Shown here one piece after another: positions 6,753 through 9,424 of a stretch of 9,424 nucleotides of DNA; positions within the stretch are counted from its first letter, which is position 1; each line of letters begins with the position of its first letter. The notes under the pieces were generated by a model that did not search any database, was not told the origin of the DNA, and saw nothing but the letters and a program-made list of their open reading frames with translations. The stretch spans positions 1 through 9,424 of the forward strand of contig DASUZD010000140.1 in NCBI GenBank assembly GCA_036377055.1, written 5' to 3'. Source of the DNA: DASUZD01 sp036377055. Its GTDB lineage: Bacteria; Actinomycetota; Thermoleophilia; Gaiellales; Gaiellaceae. Both the position numbers and the translations under genes were made by a program.

Positions 6753-7517
6753 TCAGGAGCAGCGACCCGAAGGCCGCACCGCGAAGAGCTGCGCGTGCGA
6801 GGGCGGGTCGAGTGCGACCAGCTCCGGAACGGTCACCGCGCGGAGCCCGAGGCGCCTGATCGCGCGCAGGATCCGCGGGAGCGCGGCGACACCCGCGGGA
6901 TGGATGTCGTGCAACACGACGATCGCGCCCGGCCGGAGGCTCGCGATCACCGTGCGGGCGACCGAGTCGGCAGTCGCGCCGGGAAGTGAGTCGCCGCTGT
7001 CGACGCTCCAGAGCACAACCGCGAGCCCGAGCGCGCGGGCGACTCGAGTCGACGATTCGGTCACCCGCTCGTACGGCGGACGGAAGAGCAGCGGTCGCAT
7101 GCCCGTCGCACGAACGACCGCCGCCTGCGTCCGCGCGAGCTCCGCGTACGTCGCGCGCTCGTCGAGGCCAGGCAGGCGCGAGTGGTCCCAGGTGTGGTTG
7201 CCGACCGCGTGCCGCTCGAGCTCCTCGCGCACGAGGGCCGGCCAGTACGCGACGCGGTTGCCGACGACGAAGAAAGTCGCGCGGGCATCCGCGCGGGCGA
7301 GCAGCGAGAGGACGCGGGCCGTGTAGCGACCAGGTCCGTCGTCGAACGTGAGCGCGACGTACCGGCCGCGCTCGCCGCCGCAGTAGACGGCGAGGCCGCG
7401 CGCAGCGAGCGTAGGGAGGGAGCTTCGCACGGCGTCGTCTCGAAGCGGCACGTTCGTCCGCGCAGAGCCCGGCAGCACGAGCGCGAGCGCCGCCGCGGCG
7501 AGGAGCGCCCGCCTCAC
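6753..7517 (-). CDS. Exported polysaccharide deacetylase (NodB homology domain)
   Basis: This 254-residue carbohydrate esterase family 4-type protein is predicted to remove acetyl groups from a cell-wall or extracellular polysaccharide. It starts VRRALLAAAALALVLPGSAR, an Arg-Arg pair followed by a hydrophobic stretch, consistent with a signal peptide or membrane anchor. The NodB motifs are all present: TFDDGPG (57-63, with the catalytic and metal-binding aspartates), NHTWDH (107-112, the two metal histidines), RPPY (146-149), the WSVDSGDS segment (170-177) and VLHDIHP (201-207). The start GTG 7515-7517 overlaps the TGA of the upstream YbaK-like gene as GTGA. The open frame extends further upstream, but those residues are the antisense-style Arg-rich shadow of the neighbour. 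The gene is co-directional and probably co-transcribed with the deacylase. Confidence 0.93.
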   Translation of the reverse strand: MRRALLAAAALALVLPGSARTNVPLRDDAVRSSLPTLAARGLAVYCGGERGRYVALTFDDGPGRYTARVLSLLARADARATFFVVGNRVAYWPALVREELERHAVGNHTWDHSRLPGLDERATYAELARTQAAVVRATGMRPLLFRPPYERVTESSTRVARALGLAVVLWSVDSGDSLPGATADSVARTVIASLRPGAIVVLHDIHPAGVAALPRILRAIRRLGLRAVTVPELVALDPPSHAQLFAVRPSGRCS

Positions 7518-7972
7518 GACTCGGCCACGTCGCCGACGGTCGCGTCGGGAAGCGCCGCGAGCAACCGCTCGGTCGCGACCGAGAAGACCGCGTTCGGAGT
7601 GCCGGCGGCGCACCAAAGCAGCTGGAAGCGGCGCAGCGACTCGTCGACGACCGTTCGCACAGGGCGATCGTGACCGAGCGGCGGGACGCCGCCGATCGCG
7701 AAGCCGGTCGCCTCCCGCACCTCGTCCGCACGAGCGGCCCGGACGCCGTCGCCGAGCTTCGCCGTGTCGACCCGGCGGTCGCCGGCGCAAAGACAGATAA
7801 CGGGGCCGTCCGGCGCGACGAAGACGAGCGACTTCACGATCTGACCGACCTCCGCCCCGACCGCCGCAGCGGCGTCCGCGGCCGTGCGGGTGGAGTCGCT
7901 CAGCTCCCGCACCTCGATCTCGAGGCCGAGCTCCCGGAGCCGCGCCTCGAGCTTCGCCGCAGTCTTGTGCAC
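7514..7972 (-). CDS. YbaK/EbsC-type aminoacyl-tRNA deacylase
   Basis: This single-domain protein of 152 residues belongs to the YbaK/ProX editing family, free-standing enzymes that hydrolyse mischarged aminoacyl-tRNAs such as Cys-tRNA(Pro) or Ala-tRNA(Pro). Seen: STRTAADAAAAVG (residues 27-39); QIVKSLVF with the conserved Lys47; AGDRRVDTAKLG (63-74); ATGFAIGGVPPLGH (88-101), the family signature; and AAGTPNAVFSV (122-132). Which mischarged tRNA it clears cannot be told. The start GTG 7970-7972 gives the expected N-terminus (HKTAAKLEARLRELG). A GGAGGAAG stretch on the minus strand lies 13 or more bases upstream, rather far for a ribosome binding site. It leads a two-gene unit with the deacetylase. 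Confidence 0.92.
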   Translation of the reverse strand: MHKTAAKLEARLRELGLEIEVRELSDSTRTAADAAAAVGAEVGQIVKSLVFVAPDGPVICLCAGDRRVDTAKLGDGVRAARADEVREATGFAIGGVPPLGHDRPVRTVVDESLRRFQLLWCAAGTPNAVFSVATERLLAALPDATVGDVAES

Positions 7973-7977
7973 CGTTT

Positions 7978-7984
7978 TAAGGTA
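7978..7984. promoter_or_regulatory. Candidate shared bidirectional -10 element
   Basis: Only 21 bases (7973-7993) separate the divergent starts of the YbaK-like and LivG-like genes. Within an AT-rich core, TAAGGT (7978-7983) reads TANNNT on the plus strand, ten bases before ATG 7994. TACCTT (7984-7979) reads TANNNT on the minus strand, exactly six bases before GTG 7972. The two overlap almost completely. This would give leaderless or nearly leaderless transcripts in both directions. No clear -35 elements were found. Confidence 0.38.
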
Positions 7985-7993
7985 CTTCCTCCG

Positions 7994-8707
7994 ATGGCGC
8001 TCCTCTCCGTCGAGAACGTCACCCGGCGCTTCGGGGGCGTCGTCGCGCTCGATCGGGTGTCACTCGAAGCGGGCGAAGGGCAGATCGCCGGCCTGATCGG
8101 GCCGAACGGCGCGGGCAAGACGACGCTGTTCAACGTCATCACGCGGCTCTACCGGCCGGACGAGGGCGAGCTTGCCTTCGAGGGCCGCAGCCTGCTCCGG
8201 ACGCCGCCGCACCGGGTGATCCGGCGCGGAATCGCCCGCACGTTCCAGAACGTCGAGCTCTTCGACTCGATGTCTGTCCGCGACAACGTGCGCGTCGGCG
8301 CCCACGCTCGCAGGGGCGGCCGGAGCACGGCCGAGGTCCTCGACTATGTCGGGCTCGCGGCGATCGCGGGCCGGTCCGCGGCCGGCCTGCCGTTCGGGAC
8401 GAGGAAGCGCGTCGAGCTCGCGCGGGCGCTCGCGTCGCACCCGCGGCTGCTCCTCCTCGACGAGCCCGCGGGCGGGCTCAACCACGAGGAGGTCGGCGAG
8501 CTCGCGCAGTTCCTCCGGCGGATCCGGGACGACTTCGAGCTGACCGTGCTCCTCGTCGAGCACCACATGGCGCTCGTGATGGGAATCGCCGACCGCGTCC
8601 ACGTGCTCGACTTCGGGCGCAAGATCGCCGAGGGCACGCCGGCCGAGGTTCAAGGCGACCCGAAGGTGATCGAGGCCTACCTGGGCGCCGAGGACGAGGC
8701 AGCGTGA
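7994..8707 (+). CDS. livG: ABC transporter ATP-binding protein, LivG (branched-chain amino acid) type
   Basis: This 237-residue ATPase subunit resembles LivG of the branched-chain amino acid/urea-type uptake systems, in which it would power a LivH-LivM channel. Motifs are in order: Walker A GPNGAGKT (36-43), Q-loop TFQN (83-86), the LivG-style GIARTFQNVELFDSMSVRDN, a signature region LPFGTRKRVELARAL (132-146) in place of canonical LSGGQ, Walker B LLLLDEP (152-158), GGLN and H-loop VEHHM. It is slightly shorter than typical LivG (about 255). No livF, livH, livM or binding-protein gene is visible beside it; the next gene is a phosphatase joined by a GTGA overlap, and the partners may lie elsewhere. 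Substrate specificity is inferred from family resemblance only. ATG 7994 is preferred because the upstream in-frame sequence is antisense to the neighbouring gene. Confidence 0.9.
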   Translation: MALLSVENVTRRFGGVVALDRVSLEAGEGQIAGLIGPNGAGKTTLFNVITRLYRPDEGELAFEGRSLLRTPPHRVIRRGIARTFQNVELFDSMSVRDNVRVGAHARRGGRSTAEVLDYVGLAAIAGRSAAGLPFGTRKRVELARALASHPRLLLLDEPAGGLNHEEVGELAQFLRRIRDDFELTVLLVEHHMALVMGIADRVHVLDFGRKIAEGTPAEVQGDPKVIEAYLGAEDEAA

Positions 8708-9424
8708 CCGGGCGCGAGCTCGCATGGGACGGCTGCCTCAACGTCCGCGACCTCGGTGGACTGCCTCTCGAGGCCGGCGGCGAGATCCGGCCCGGCGCGC
8801 TCGTCCGCAGCGACAACGCGCGCCGGCTCGGCGACGAGGCGTGGCGGGCGGTCGTCGCGCACGGCGTCCGGACCGTCGTCGACCTTCGCTTCCCGTTCGA
8901 GCGCGCCGCCGACCCGCCCCGCGAGCTGCCGGTCGAGGTCGTGCACGTCTCCGTGTTCGGCGAGCCCGACCCGGCCTACTTTCGCGAGCTCGACGCGCGC
9001 CTCGGCCGACTTCCCGACGAGGTCGCCCACACGCGCGAGGCGTACCTCGAGTTCCTCGAGCTGAACCAGGCGGCATTCGCGCGCGCGGTGGTTGCGGTCG
9101 CTGGCGCGAGGCCGGGCGGCGTCCTCGTGCACTGCATGGAGGGGAAGGACCGGACGGGCCTCGTCGTCGCACTGCTGCTCCGGCTCGCGGGGGTCGCCCC
9201 CGAGGAGATCGCCGCCGACTACGCGCTCAGCGGCCAGCGGATCGCTCCGTCGTTCGCGTCGTGGATCGACGAGGCGCCGGACGAGCGAGAGCGGGAGCGA
9301 CGGCGGCGGCTCATGTCGAGCCCGGCTGCGGCGATGGTCGAGGTGCTCGAGGAGCTCGATCGTCGCTACGGAGGCGTCGAGGCGTACCTCCGCGCGGGCG
9401 GCGCCTCGGAGGCCGAGCTGCGGA
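8704..9424 (+). CDS. Protein tyrosine phosphatase-like protein (3' end beyond window)
   Basis: The frame opens at GTG 8704-8706, overlapping the ABC ATPase stop as GTGA, and stays open for 240 codons to the window edge without a stop. It has the features of the bacterial tyrosine/dual-specificity phosphatase family: NVRDLGGLP (residues 13-21), VRSDNARRLG, VVDLRFPFE (58-66), and the P-loop HCMEGKDRTG (143-152), with nucleophile Cys144 and Arg150 fitting HCxxGxxR. Related proteins remove phosphate from tyrosine or phosphoinositides; the substrate here is unknown. A GAGG four bases before the GTG may serve as ribosome binding site. Most of such a protein (usually about 240-260 residues) is present, so the stop should lie close beyond the edge. 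Overlap with the ATPase gene implies coupled translation. Confidence 0.9.
   Translation, partial: MTGRELAWDGCLNVRDLGGLPLEAGGEIRPGALVRSDNARRLGDEAWRAVVAHGVRTVVDLRFPFERAADPPRELPVEVVHVSVFGEPDPAYFRELDARLGRLPDEVAHTREAYLEFLELNQAAFARAVVAVAGARPGGVLVHCMEGKDRTGLVVALLLRLAGVAPEEIAADYALSGQRIAPSFASWIDEAPDERERERRRRLMSSPAAAMVEVLEELDRRYGGVEAYLRAGGASEAELR

Noticed and set aside
7670..7993. Upstream extension of the ABC ATPase to 7670
   Set aside because: The sequence before ATG 7994 is antisense to the YbaK-like gene and does not resemble an ABC protein, whereas MALLSVENVTRRFGG is the typical beginning.
1..9424. CRISPR array, tRNA, rRNA, insertion sequence or phage genes
   Set aside because: No regularly spaced repeats, cloverleaf sequence, transposase motifs or terminal inverted repeats were seen by eye; composition is even apart from the small patch near 6700.

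Overview
The window is very GC-rich, with third codon positions almost always G or C, many GTG starts and tightly packed genes. Gene content (LivG-type ABC ATPase, DUF255 protein, family III CoA-transferase, small GNATs) and apparently leaderless or coupled starts suggest a high-GC actinobacterium, perhaps of the Thermoleophilia type. That placement is inferred from style, not from a marker gene.

Layout. (a) Positions 1-140 hold the C-terminus of an unidentified plus-strand gene. A 180-base gap follows, containing what looks like a broken reading frame. (b) 321-1178 (+) is an HMG-CoA-lyase-family enzyme. Its 3' end overlaps by 31 bases the 3' end of a convergent minus-strand operon. (c) That operon reads from about 4780 down to 1148: two tandem paralogous GNAT acetyltransferases, a CaiB/BaiF family III CoA-transferase, and a PLP-dependent group II decarboxylase. 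(d) Divergent from it, with fewer than 20 bases between starts, is a DUF255/YyaL thioredoxin-fold protein (4790-6670, +), followed by a GC-rich hairpin. (e) On the minus strand, a YbaK/ProX-type aminoacyl-tRNA deacylase (7972-7514) is followed by an exported NodB-type polysaccharide deacetylase (7517-6753). (f) Divergent from that pair are a LivG-like ABC ATPase (7994-8707, +) and an overlapping tyrosine phosphatase that runs off the window end.

Working together. The lyase and the family III CoA-transferase are the clearest functional pairing: branched or dicarboxylic acyl-CoA breakdown, such as leucine or C5-C6 acid catabolism. The specific substrate cannot be read from the sequence. The remaining genes look like housekeeping or accessory functions.

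No CRISPR array, insertion sequence, phage gene, rRNA or tRNA was recognised, and nothing here amounts to a new multi-gene system. The most unusual points are: the decarboxylase has no ATG, GTG or TTG where its N-terminus should begin; every other same-strand junction that can be read uses a four-base GTGA overlap; two divergent gene pairs appear to share one overlapping -10 element; and a small GC-poor patch with hexamer repeats and a palindrome lies between two convergent genes.
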